The notes beneath the pieces were generated by a model. It was not told the DNA's origin. It did no database searches and was given only the letters and a program-made list of their open reading frames with translations. Below are positions 50,653-63,866 of a DNA stretch of 64,000 nt, in pieces; the stretch's first letter is position 1, and each line of letters starts with the position of its first letter. The stretch lies in contig OZ005619.1 of assembly GCA_963930655.1 (NCBI GenBank), positions 19,801,752-19,865,751 on the forward strand, in the 5' to 3' direction. This DNA is from Myrica gale (Eukaryota > Streptophyta > Magnoliopsida > Fagales > Myricaceae). Position numbers and translations under genes: made by a program.

Positions 50653-51933
50653 TGCAACTTGTTGGCGAGCCTACACAAATCAAAACTCAACTCGGAGGCA
50701 CAAGCTGCAGCTTCAACTCCTATTTTTCCCTTGTCTCAGGGATTTCTCGCGTCTATTTCCTGCGTACAAGAACTTTCCCCCTGTCCACGTTTCAATTGAA
50801 CTCCTCAGTTGCGATAGCGAACAGCTAATGCATGACCCTCGACAAGCGAAACAATCCGTTTGCCAAACCCGATATGAAATGTGCACCACAAATTGTAAAA
50901 TCTAATAGCATAACACGCCAGGATTCGGACACAAACCAAAGCTAGAGTTTTGAACGAATTCCCGATTCCTGTCCTCAGAGAGGAAGCCTCAGCCGTATCA
51001 AAGGCCGCAGATTGGGTTCCGTTGAGGAAAATCAAGCTTGGGTTTTCATGACAATCTCGCAGGCGTAGCTCTGAAAGATTTGAAATTCGAAAAGAGAGAT
51101 AGAGGAAGGGAAATTCTGAGAGAAAGGGACGAAGGAGAAGAAGTGTCTCGGGACTCGTGGGCTGCGACTCTTCTAGCTTTTGTTGCAGTTGCAGTTGCAA
51201 TGGCGACGATGCTTTATTTCAGACTTGCTTTCTTGCACCCCCTTAAACAAACAGAAGAAACAAGGGTAGGAACCCCTAATAAGGCCCGGAAACTCCCCAA
51301 TGTTTCAGAAAAAAATAATAATAACCCAGGTAAAAAGCATTCCTATCTTTCTTTGGCTTATCGAACTATAAAATGCCTATGTGAAATGAAAGTCTACCGA
51401 TCGACTCGGCCAGATACTGATCTCAATACCAACTTTTAGAGAGCTTGCCGCGGACTCAAAGCTATCCACCCTCCTAAAACTAGAATGGGATCTGGAAAGG
51501 ACTCAGCGGTACTCCTGTGTTTAGAATGAAGGGGAAGAGGGTATCTAGTAAATATAAAAAAATTCCCTATTTAACCCTGATAACAACATACCGTACAATA
51601 TATATAATACACAAAAGATATGTTAATCCTACATCAGTATAGTATTTGCGTATATTTAATATGAAATTAATTATTTCGTATATTATACATCTAGCTTTCA
51701 TGTTATACCCCAGAATATATATACACTTAAAATTTATTATCTATTATGTTATCAGATCATAAAGTGTCTATGTGGCGTTTGTGTGATAAATTTTAACATA
51801 ATAAAATAATTACAAAATAATATCTCTTTTCATCAATTTTCATAAATAAAAAATTTTAACCTCTAAAATTTTGACACACAAAAACCAGAAATATCTAGGA
51901 TTTTAAAAGTCACAAAATCTCAATTTCAAATAT

Positions 51934-52118
51934 TGGGCATGTTTGAGCCCCAATTAATTGGGCTCAAAATTTTAGGTTTACTACTAAAAAATTCACCACA
52001 TATTTTTTTATTAAAAATATTCTCTCTCTTCACTTTTTCACCAACTCCCATAATATTTCTTTACTTTATAATATTTCCCAAACTCCAATACTCAAAATTT
52101 TCACCCTCAAACATACCC
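51934..52118. mobile_element. Tourist-like MITE
   Basis: Starts GGGCATGTTTGAGCC and ends with the inverted relative CTCAAACATACCC; att occurs on both flanks. The interior is closely related to 33023-33232. Confidence 0.6.
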
Positions 52119-52435
52119 ATTAGCATATGCGTATGTGTATATGCTGATATAAGTATAAATTTACATTATTTTTTTTTATAAGTAATATGTTAGTTTACAT
52201 GCACAACCTATTTAATAATAAAAATATGTTCATATCATATTATACAATCTTAATAAGAAAGTAATTTATTATATAATATATTATGAGTAGGTTGTATTAT
52301 TATTACAGTATTTTTACCCGTTGAGCCCTGGTAATTAACGGCTGTAGCTTGGAAAAATATGGTATAAATGATGATAGAAAAGTAAATGGCTTATTGATTC
52401 TCTGTTATGACTTATTTACCCCTAAATAGCAATTT

Positions 52436-52632
52436 TGGTGCGTTTGTGTATCAAAATTTTACCCCATCTAAAATTTTAACACAATTAAATATTACAATAT
52501 AATCTCTTTCTCCCCATCAAATCATTACTATTTACTACAAAAAATATAAAAAATTACTTCTCTCTTCATTTTTTACTAAACCCAATACCTAAAATTTTAA
52601 CAACACTAAAATTTTACAACACAAACACAACC
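52436..52632. mobile_element. Tourist-like MITE upstream of MED12
   Basis: Starts GGTGCGTTTGTGTATCAAAATTTTA and ends with its inverted relative (ACAACACAAACACAACC), about 197 bp, AT-rich. It is an inverted relative of the element at 15756-15951. It lies within about 100-200 bp of the likely MED12 leader. Confidence 0.55.
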
Positions 52633-53407
52633 TTATATGTTTTAAACGAGGTTACGATGGTCTTTCTGTCATTTTGGCCCTAACCCACGATTCATCTGGT
52701 CGCGCGACCTCCCCCCCCCCCTTCGTCCCCATCTTTCGTCTCTCTTCCCTCTCTCTCTCTTACTGAAGATGCAATTTTTACCTGCAAAAGTTATGGAAAC
52801 AGCGTTGTGGACGGAGACTTGAGCACCACCGCGATGGACAGGTGGGCAGATTCCTAACCTTGTTTTTTTATCCTACGCCTTTTCTATCTCCGTTTTGGAC
52901 TTGTCAAGACGTGTTTGATTGCTAGGGGAATTGGTGAAAGTTGGTGATGTTCTGATTATGAAGAAAATGTGAATACCATTTCTTTCCGGTATTGTTTTAT
53001 CTGTCTTGTAACCAATCTGAAGTCGAGCTCGAGTCTAACCATCCAAACGAGTCGAGCCGAGCCGAGCCAAGTTTGATCTTGTTTGATTTTGGTAGAGTTG
53101 AGCTCGAACAACATTTTTGAAGCTCGATTCGAGCTCGGGCCTGTGTATTCTTTTGTCGAGCGGAGTTCAAAACGTCACTATTCGGCTCAATTACAGCCTT
53201 ACGGGCTATAAAGGGAAAAAAGTAAAGGAAGAAAATGAGCCAAGAGCTTTAAATGTAGCCACCATATTGAACAGCAAGTGCAAAAATTGTTGTTCGAGCT
53301 TTCCAAGAGAAGTTTGACACCATAACAAAGTTGACTTTTCCTCCGCTGCCTAGAGTCTCTTCCGACTAGATAGTATCTCTTTCACCAGTCTGAGAATCAA
53401 CCTGAAC

Positions 53408-56400
53408 ATGGCAAAGTAAGTAGAAGACTTACTCATTTTGAAAGCTTCGTAATGATCTGTTGCAATGCAGGCTCCTGCTTTTTTCTCCTCCAGGAAAAAA
53501 TTGTCCTATTCTTTTTAGTCATTCTTTGGGTTTTTAAATCCTGACATTACTTTGACTAGTTTGGTTAAATAGCAGCGTTGAGTTATAATCTCCAAAGATG
53601 GATTTATCAAACGACTATTGACATTTGGTGCAGGCGACCATCTCAACTAGTGCCATCTCAACTAGCTCCATACAAGTTGAAGTGTGATAAAGAGCCTTTA
53701 AATTCCCGGTAACATCTGCAACAAAATAGCACATTTCTCTTGCTGTTTTAGTTGTTTTTACTCTTCCACAGGATGTTCTGAATTGGGAAGTTGGCAGCAG
53801 TGTTATACTACAAGTTCTTATGCGTTTTGGTTTTCCTTTTTTCTCATTTCACAAAGTATTTTCCTTTAATAGTATTGAAGTTGCCGATTCTTCTAATGTT
53901 TTGGATTGCATCTATCATATATTTCACTATAGTTCCTATCTTATTTTTTGTGACTTTTTTTCACCTCAGACTTGGACCACCCGACTTTCATCCCCAAACT
54001 CCAAATTGCCCCGAGGAGACTCTCACCAGAGACTATGTGCAATCTGGTTACCGGGAGACCATCGAAGGAATTGAGGTACTTTTTTGCCATGTACTTGATA
54101 GATTTAATTGGTTTTTCAAAGGGGAGTATGCATGGATATGAAGGCTATTACTATAGGCAATTTGTAGGTGCACTTATCTTTTTTAAAATTAATTTGATGC
54201 TTTCTAATGTTCCTCATGAACATATTGGAATCCTTTCGGTCAATTTTTTTTTTCACAATGTCAGAAATACAATAAGATATACTCTTAGGATCTATTGCTG
54301 ATATCCACATTTTTCTTGTTTAAACATAAAAAATACATGGAAGAATGTTGTCCTTGTCCTGTGTGAAGTGTTATCTAACTTTGTGAGTTCAAAAATGTTT
54401 CTTTAATTAAGTTGCAATGAAGAATCAAGTCATGCCAATTTTGGATCCTGCATTTCTTGCTGTTCATTTTTATGTTATACTCCTTGTAGTTCTTCGAGTT
54501 ATTACTGTGGCCTGTTTCGTTGGGAATGGCTGGTTTTGAATGGATGACTACAAGGGTTGTGGGTGTTTAGAATTCTTGATTTAAAATCCAATTCCCTAAG
54601 CCTCAAATGTGCTTTTGACCAATTTGGCTGCTCTAGCCCCTCCCCCCTCTCTTATTTTTTATTGGAGAAATATTTTGTTAGGTTTTAGAACGGTAATGGT
54701 TGTTGCTTGGTACAGAGTTGTAAGTTGTGCCCTAGGATCACATTTATCAATAAAAGCAGATTTTGTTGATTTAGTGTGATGGAAAACAACTGACACTCCT
54801 TACACGGCCTAAGTGCAAAAATCAATTTTCGGTGTATGATTTTCTTATGTCATCCTAAATATAGGGAAATCAACCAGCATTGTTCCATTTATTAATATTG
54901 TTATGGAATCAACCCAGGCTTTATTTACCATCATTATGAGGTATTAAGATCTTTTGGATTTTATTGCATAGTTTAAATCCATGGAAATAGTCGCGATGAT
55001 AAATATTTGACCATGCATGTTTACGTTTAAGCTTATATTTTTCAACAATTCATTCTTCTATATTCTCCTTTGGTGCTTATTATCTAACTTTGTTTTACTC
55101 CATGAGTGGTAGGAAGCTAGAGAGATCTCGTTGTCTCAGGTTCAAGCTTTTACTAAGCCTGTGATTGTCAAGTGCAAAGAGGTGAATCACTTAGTGAGGC
55201 TATGATGGCTGATGGCAGTCTTCTTTTTAGTATCATTTTCCAATTTCTCCATGTTTGGTTCCTTACACATTGAACAATTATCATTAAGCTACGTGATTTG
55301 TGACTGTTGGGTCTTCTTTGCAGGCTGTTAGAAAACGTCTCAGGGCCATCAATGAATCTCGTGCTCAAAAGCGGAAGGTGATGAATTAAATCCTTAGCTA
55401 CTATTGGCTTCCAGGAAAGAATAGATTGAAGCCCTTTATCCTACTTGTGTGCATTTTATAGTGTTTTTATCTCCCCTTGTGAGGTTCTTCAGCTTTTGAA
55501 ATCTCATTATGAAATTTGATGCGATATGAGATTCTTAATGTGACAGGCTGGTCAGGTTTATGATGTGCCTCTTTCTGGTTCACAATTAAATAAATCGGGC
55601 ATCTTTCCTGAACAAAGAGCATGTGGTGAAGACTTCCGGAAGAAATGGATTGAGGTTTGTCTTTTATTCTCCCTCTATACGATTGTGCCTGTACTACCAT
55701 CCATTCAGAGAGGCTACCTTCCAACATGTATAGCTGATAAGCCCTGTTATTCTATTTACGAGTCTAGAAGCCTAACTGGTCTCCCAGCTGATTGTTAGGT
55801 GTTGTACATTGTGGAACAGTGTGAGGCAATATTTGTTGGCATCTTTGAATCATGTTTCATTTCTAGGTACTTTGCTTTCATATGCTTACTATGTTCTGAG
55901 ATCGAAGTGCTTATGTAGAATTCTAGGCAATACAGATTAAACAAATAGCCATTGATCATCTCCAAAATTAGCCTGAAGGTCATGAGAAATAAATCTTATT
56001 TTAGAAATGCTCTTCGGCCATTAGAGAAGGGACCACAATGCACTTGCTTGCATTGTCAAAATTTGGCCTTATGGTTAGGGGTGTACTTCTGAACCGACAG
56101 GTTGGTAAAATCAGTATTCTGAATTCTGACCCATCTAGGATCGGAAGAAAAAAAAATGCTTCCATTACTGCCCGATTCTCTAAATTTTTTTATCAAGCTG
56201 ACTTCCGAAAATTTGTTCGGAAATCAGGTTGGAACTCAGAAATATTCCAGTGAAGTTGAAAAAAGAGCCTCATGGAGTGGACTATTTTAACATGAGACCA
56301 TTTTAATTGGGTTTCTTGCTTTAAAGTAAGCGTGCAAATTGGCAGCCTTTACTTTCTTGGTGTTCATTCATTGTGTGTCTCGAGAAGATAGTAATGATAC

Positions 56401-59400
56401 TTTTTTAAGGAAGGTGAAATGATTTCACTGCAAGTGGAAGGATCCATGCTCTATTTAAAAGTGGTAGGCTACATTCCATGCATTAAGAAGCATTATAGAC
56501 TTCAATATTAAATAATTTGGACAGTTTTATCCATCTGGCATGTGCTTCATGCTTCCCGACGGTTAGAAAGGAAAAAAAAAAAGAAACGAAGACTTTGATT
56601 CTTCGATGTGCACATATATCGGGTCAGAAGTTGGATTCAGATAGGCTTTTCCGATTTCCGACCTTAATATTATCGGAAGGAGAGAATTAGTTCTGCTGGC
56701 CGAACCGACTGGTTGGAATTCAGACCTGTGGTGGGTTGGCTTGGATCGGAAAAATGGTTTTCGGTGAACAGCCCTGCTTATGGCGATTCACGATCGTCTC
56801 TGTTATGTTAGTTCTTTCTGATGTGTCGCTAATAAATGAAATTACTGTAGTGCAGTGTGCTTCCGGTCTGGCTATGCTCGTTGAATTCTTGATTTCTAGG
56901 AAAAATATAAGTTCCCATCAGATGGGTTGATTGTTAGGGAAAAGTTGAAATAGGATAGGAAGATGGCCCATTGCAACAATTGGTACGACAGGAAAGCCTA
57001 GATGCCGAATCTTTGTCGGTGATCAATAGGATTAGACATTTAGCGTGGTGATTTTTCTTGAGAGTGATAAACATATGTGCAAAGTAAAACCAAACAGCTT
57101 GTGAAATGGCTGCCTATGATAAGGTATCTGTATTTTATTGTCTCTATGCGTGCCTCAATGTATCTGCATTTTGGATTGACAAAAAATGTGAATGTCAGAT
57201 GTTTGACATGGTAAATCCTTGAATTTGACTTCCTTTATACTCGGTCGTTTTTTTTTTTAAATCAAATCTGCAGGGTCTCTCACAACCACACAAACGATTA
57301 CGTTCTTTGGCTGATCACGTTCCTCATGGATTGAGGAGGAAATCTCTCTTTGAAGTTCTAATTAGGAATAATGTTCCATTACTGAGAGCAACTTGGTTTA
57401 TCAAAGTAACTTATCTGAACCAGGTATGGACGATTGACACTTGGACCGACGTGTTCTATTTCAACTTTTCCTGGCTACGCTTAATGTTGGAAGGTAGGAG
57501 ATTATGGTTATATTTTTCAGGTCCGGCCTGCTCCTACAAGTATCTCTTCGGGGGCACCCGACAAAAGTCAATTGTCCCGCACTAAGCTTTGGACAAAGGA
57601 TGTGATTGAGTACATGCAACATCTCCTGGATGAATTTTTCTCAAGAAATAGTTCTCGTTCTACTCCACAGAGCAGAGATCGATCGCCACAAGTGGCTTAT
57701 GCTGGATCATTACAGCGCCGGAGTGATCCCACATCAGCAATCTTTGATGGTGAGGAGACTTCCCTGCATTTTAAATGGTGGTACATGGCGCGTCTGTTGC
57801 AATGGCACCATGCAGAAGGGCTGCTTCTTCCTTATGTTATCATTGATTGGGTTCTGAATCAATTGCAGGTACTGTTTTTGTTCTGTTTACCAGTTTGAGT
57901 GTTATATTTCAAGTTTTTCATACAAATTCTCAGATAGAATGTAACTGAAGTGCTCTTGAGAATAATACTAAACTTGTTAAGTATGTTTTGTGAGTTGGTG
58001 AACTTTTGTTCTCTACTTCTCTTTGGTTATAATTTCCATATATGTGCTCTTCAGGAAAAAGAATTGCTTGAGATTTTGCAGCTTCTGTTGCCCATTATAT
58101 ATGGCGTTTTAGAAACTGTTATTTTATCTCAAACATATGTACGGAGTCTTGCTGGAGTAGCTATTCGTTTCATTCGTGAGCCTTCTCCTGGTGGATCGGA
58201 TTTAGTAGATAATTCTCGAAAAGCATATACAACCTCTGCTCTGGTTGAGATGCTTCGGTATTTGATAGTGGCTGTACCCGATACATTTGTTGCATTGGAC
58301 TGCTTTCCGCTTCCACCCTGTGTGGTATCTCATGCAGTAAATGATGGGAATATCATATCAAAGGTTTCCGGGGATGCAGAGAAGACAAAAAATGGGTCTG
58401 CAGAAGTTGCTTCTATGTTCAAAGGTACAGCTATTGATACTCAATATCAATCCTTGGCCTTTGATCATGTTGTTTCCTCCATTCAGAAACGTGCTGATAT
58501 TCTTGCAAAATCTGCAAGACCGGGCTATCCGGGTCATAGTCTGGCTAAACCTGTACAGTTGTTGGATAAATCTCTCGTGCATGGAGATGTCAAGGGAGCT
58601 TGTAAGTTTCTCTTTGAAGATCATTGTGATGGTTCTATTGCCGAAGGTTGGATTGCAGAAGTGAGCCAATGCTTAAGCTCATCACTAAAGTGGATTGGGA
58701 CTGTGAGTTTGTCATTCATTTGTTCTGTGTTTTTCCTTTGTGAGTGGGCAACATGTGATTTCAGGGACTTTCGGACTGTCCCACCTCATAACCTTAAGTT
58801 CACAGGTAGAAAAGATTTTTGCCAAGTACATATTGCAATTAGAATTTTGAAGTTGAAGATAAAAGATTTGCAAAGTTCATCTCAAGGGAAGAGTGGGAGC
58901 ACTGCTGGAGTTGGCAGCCTTGGAAGAGGTTTCTCGCAGAACTCTGGCAGGACGTCTATGGGATATGAGGTTAATGACAATTTAAAAAGTAAGGATGAAA
59001 GAAGTGTAAGTTCAGATATATTTGCCAGCCCTGGCCCCTTACACGACATCATAGTGTGTTGGGTCGATCAGCATGAAGTCTGCAATGGAGAAGGTTTCAA
59101 GCGCCTTCAGCTACTCTTAGTGGAACTTATACGCGCTGGTATATTTTACCCCCAGGCATATGTGAGGCAGCTGATAGTAAGTGGGATATTGGATATCAAT
59201 GGACCTGTGGTTGACCTTGGCAGACGGAGGAGACATTATAGAATCTTGAAGCAGTTGCCCGGGCTCTTTATGTGTGATGCTTTGGAAGAAGCAAAGATTG
59301 CTGAGGGGCCACAACTTTTGGAGGCCATGCATGTCTACTCAAAGGAACGCCGCCTTCTACTTCGTGGATTATTTTGTGATCGGAAAATTTCAAAAACTGC

Positions 59401-62400
59401 AGAAAAATCATCTCAAAAGCCAATCCCTGGAAAGGATGGTTCTTCCCCAGCTTCTGTTGAACAGTGGAAAACCGTTCACTCATCATTCAAATTACTGTCG
59501 TCTCAAAATGTTAAAAATGAGTTTGAGATTGAGGAACTGAAGGCAGCTATCTCGCTACTGTTGCAGCTCCCAAATAGTTCATCTTCATCCGTGGATACAG
59601 GACTCAATGAATCTCAAGGGAGTGTCAAGAGGCCTTTTGGGTCACTATGCAATAAGATGGATCTGGTGGAAGGTACACCTGGGTGTGAAGAATGTAGAAG
59701 GGCAAAGAGACAAAAATTAAGTGAGGAAAGGAGCTCATACCTTCAAGTACACTCACCTATTCCATCAGATGAGGAAGATACATGGTGGCTGAGGAAGGGG
59801 CCTAAATCTTTGGAGCCCCTCAAAGTTGATGCTCCACTTAAGTCAACCAAACAAGTCCCCAGGAGTCGACAGAAGACTGTACGTAAAACTCAAAGTCTTG
59901 CTCAATTAGCAGCTGCTAGGATTGAGGGTAGCCAGGGAGCATCTACAAGTCACGTATGTGATAATAAGGTAATTTGCCCTCATCATAAATCTGGAATGGA
60001 AGGAGAGACTGCTAAGTCAATTGATGGAATCAGAACAAACCATTGCGGAGATATCGTATCTATTGGAAAAGCTTTAAAGAAACTGCGTTTTGGAGAGAAG
60101 AGGACCATCACAGTTTGGTTAATGACTGTTGTCAGGCAGCTTGTTGAAGAGACTGAAAAAACTGTTGTCAAGGTCGGCCAGTTTGGTAGACCCTTCACTC
60201 CTATTGATGAAAGGAGCCCTATACGGTGGAAGCTTGGAGAGGATGAACTGTCTACAATACTGTATTTGATGGATCTTAGCAATGACTTAGTTTCATCAGT
60301 CAGATTTCTCCTTTGGTTGTTTCCAAAGGTACTCAGTAGCTCCAATTCTGCAATCCATGCTGGGAGGAATGTTTTAATGCTGCCGAGGAATGTAGACAAT
60401 CAAGTTTGTGAAGTAGGGGAGGCATTTCTTTTGTCATCTCTCCGAAGGTGGGCTCTCATTCTTTTTAGTCGAATCAAATAGCTTTGTTATTTCTGGCAAT
60501 GAATGTTTTTGCTCTTTGCTTCTTTTGCTTATGTCTAGTTATCCTGTAGTGTCATCACCTTGCAATTTGGTTTGTTGGTATATGTTGTAAATTATGCAGC
60601 TTGTAGCAATTTAATTTTTTATATATTGTTGCCCTTGTTTTTGTTGGCTTTCATTTCTTCGCCTGCTGGCTTCATAGTCATCTGTCAATGTCTTTTACTA
60701 TGCCCACAGTTCCTTTCTCTTCGCCCTTCCCTCGACACTTACTTTTGATTCCATCTGAAATTTTGCTACTTTGAGCACCAGGAAGACATTTGAGGTGACT
60801 TCTTTTGGGAAGCTTCTATCTGTTGTTTATACCACCATTTTGCAGGCCAGGTTTCAAAGCTTCCTTGATAATACATTTATAAAGCATTTGAAACTTAAGC
60901 TACAATTCACTGGGCGGAAATAAGTTATTTATTTGACAGAATATTCTCATGGTTAGAAGAACTAATTTCCTTATCTGGTTTGAGCAACTTCTTTCCCCTT
61001 AAAAGCTTACGTACATTGAATTTATCTTATTTTGTTCTATTTTATTATAGTATATGGCATCACGTGATATACACAAGAAAGTCCGATTATCCTGCAGATG
61101 CTTGTAAAGCAATTTCCATATTTCATACAGAAAAAGGCTGGCATCCTATTCCTATATCTTCTTATGATTTGTGTGTGGCTTGTCTTCTCTCTGTCTTGTT
61201 TGCGTGATATGCAATGTGACTTGCCTGGTCTTGTATGCCTAACAATTAATTTGGTTCAGGTATGAGAACATACTTGTTGCAATAGATCTTATTCCTGACG
61301 CCTTGTCTGCCACAATGCATCGTGCTGCAGCAGTTATGGCTTCAAATGGAAGACTTTCAGGTTCAGCAACCCTAGTTTATGCTCGTTATCTGTTGAAGAA
61401 ATATGGCAATGTAGGAAGTGTTGTTGAATGGGAGAGGAACTTCAAGGCAACATGTGATAAGAGACTTCTTTCTGAACTTGAATCTGGACGTTCAGTGGAT
61501 GGAGAGTTAGGGTTTCCACTCGGAGTTCCTGCAGGTGTTGAAGATCTTGATGAATTTTTCCGTCAAAAGATTGGTGGTGGTCGGTTATCAAGAGTGGGCA
61601 TCAACATGAGAGATATAGTTCAACGTCATATTGATGATACATTTCATTATTTAATTGGTAAAGACAGAAAGCTTCTTCCTTCTGGTCTGCCAAAAGGTCC
61701 TGGTGTTGACAAATGGGATGATGGATATCAAGTTGCCCAACAAATAGTTACAGAAATAATGGACTGCTTTAGGCAGACTGGTGGTGCTGCTCAAGAAGGG
61801 GACCCGGCTTTGGTGTCTTCTGCTGTTTCTGCCATTGTTGGTAATGTTGGAATGGCTATGGCGAAAATGCCTGATTTTACAGGCAGTAATAATGCCAATT
61901 TTTCATCTCCTATAGGTTCATTGAATTTTGCTAGACACGTTTTGCGCATCCATATAACTTGTCTATGCCTGCTTAAGGAAGCTCTTGGGGAGCGCCAAGG
62001 CCGTGTATTTGAGATAGCTCTTGCAACAGAAGCTTCTTCTGCTGTTGCTGGAGTTTTTTCTCCTGGAAAGGCATCTCGCACTCAGTTTCAGTCGTCTCCT
62101 GAAGCTCATGAATCCAATGCAAACATTTCTAATGAGATTTTGAACAATCCTTCAAAACTAGTGCTTGGGCGAGCAACAAAAATTGCAGCTGCTGTTTCTG
62201 CACTAGTGATTGGGGCTGTTATTCACGGGGTTACTAGCCTGGAGAGAATGGTTACAGTCTTCCGCTTAAAGGAAGGATTGGATGTAATTCAATTTGTAAG
62301 GAATACGAGATCCAATTCAAATGGAAATGCCCGTTCAATTGGGGCTCTTAAATTGGATAACTCAGTTGAAGTTTACGTGCACTGGTTTAGACTGCTTGTT

Positions 62401-63866
62401 GGAAACTGTAGAACTGTTTCAGAGGGATTGGTTGTGGAACTCTTGGGTGAACCATCCGTTGTGGCTCTTTCAAGGATGCAGCGAATGCTCCCTCTTAGTT
62501 TGGTCTTTCCACCTGCCTATTCAATATTTGCCTTTCTTATGTGGCGGCCATTCATTATGAGCACAAACCTTGCAACCCGTGAAGATATCAACCAATTATA
62601 TCAATCTTTAACAAGAGCCATAGCTGATGCCATAAAACACTTGCCTTTTCGAGATGTATGTTTGAGAGATAGTCGGGGTTTCTATGATCTTGTGGCTGCA
62701 GATGCTAGTGATGCTGAATTTGCGGCCATGTTAGAGTTAAATGGGTCAGATATCCATTTAAAATCCATGGCCTTCGTTCCTCTCCGTGCCAGGCATTTTT
62801 TGAATGCCATTGTTGACTGTAAAATGCCACAATCACTACTTCCGCCGGAAGATAGGAATCGGATTTCTGGTCATGGTGAATCTAAAGTCCAATGTATGCA
62901 GAATGAAACAAAGCTTCTTGATAAGATTGTGCATGTTTTGGACACCCTGCAACCTGCAAAATTTCATTGGCAGTGGGTGGAGCTCAGGCTTCTTTTGCAT
63001 GAACAATCCCTCATCGAAAAACTTGAAACTCATGATATGTCCTTAGTGGATGCTATACGGTCGTCCTCGCCCACTCCTGAAAAAGCTGCTGCTTCTGATA
63101 ATGAGCTCAATTTCATTGTCATCATCCTCACAAGGTTGCTAGTCAGACCTGATGCTGCGCCCCTTTTCTCAGAGGTGGTTCATCTTTTTGGACAATCACT
63201 GGAAGATTCAATGCTGCTACAGGCTAAATGGTTCCTAGGCGGCCAGGATGTTCTTTTTGGTCGAAAGACAATAAGACAAAGGCTTATTAATATTGCTGAG
63301 AGTGAGGTTCTTTCAACGAAGGCCCAGTTTTCAAAACCTTGGGGCTGGTGTAATTCTGATTCTGATACAGCACCGAAGAGGGGAGACAAGAAGTTTGAAG
63401 TCACCTCTCTTGAAGAAGGAGAGGTTGTTGAAGAGGGAACAGACTCAAAAAGGTACGGAAAGGGTTCTAATCAAACATTGGATGCTGAAGGTTCCAATGT
63501 CAGCCAGCAGCAAGTTACTGAGAGGGCTCTCATTGAATTACTTCTTCCTTGCATAGATCAAAGCTCTGATGAATCACGGAATACCTTTGCAAGTGATCTG
63601 ATCAAGCAGTTGAATACTATTGAGCAGCAAATGAATGCAATTACTTGTGGGGCGAGCAAGCAGGCAGGAACAATACCTGCTGGGGTTGAAGGACCTGCAA
63701 ACAAAGGAAATAATCGCAAAGTGATGAGAGGTGGCAGTCCTGGATTAGCTAGGCGTTCTACAGTCTCAACAGATTCCACTCTGCCCTCCCCTGCAGCTTT
63801 GCGAGCTTCTATGTTGTTGCGCTTGCAGTTACTCCTAAGGTTTCTTCCTATTATTTGTGGAGATGG
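53408..63866 (+). CDS. MED12: Mediator subunit 12 (kinase module), 3' end outside window
   Basis: Plant MED12 (CRYPTIC PRECOCIOUS/CENTER CITY), a scaffold of the Mediator CDK8 module in the nucleus. Exons with matching phases: 53634-53708, 53970-54075, 55113-55181, 55324-55377, 55547-55654, 57274-57423, 57521-57868, 58055-60447, 61260-63866; more follow beyond the window. Landmarks: PYKLKCDKEPLNSRLGPPDF, the Med12 domain around LFEVLIRNNVPLLRATWF, SLHFKWWYM, SPGPLHDIIVCW, ATPGCEECRRAKRQKLSEE, QSLAQLAAARIEGSQGAS, HITCLCLLKEALGERQ, LQPAKFHWQWVELRLLL and GQDVLFGRKTIRQ, all in the order known for the Arabidopsis protein. About 1970 codons are visible. The start is unsure: ATG at 53408 (MAK, donor 53416) and ATG at 52834 (MDR, donor 52842) are both in phase with 53634, and neither gives the longer N terminus I remember. 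The 53408 start is my working choice. Confidence 0.93.

Larger units (their letters stand above)
51000..52700. other. Spacer between the small gene and MED12
   Basis: Contains the likely leader and promoter of the minus-strand small gene (about 50650-51200) and two MITEs (51934-52118 and 52436-52632). A CT-rich stretch at about 52709-52760 probably marks the MED12 promoter and leader. Confidence 0.4.

Noticed and set aside
51038-51439. 133-codon plus-strand open frame with a hydrophobic stretch
   Set aside because: It lies over the likely leader and promoter of the minus-strand small gene, has no known motif and no partner exon.
60448-60481. Apparent end of MED12 at 60481
   Set aside because: The donor at 60448 joins in phase to 61260 (SSLRR then YENIL), matching the known protein. 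The stop is intronic.
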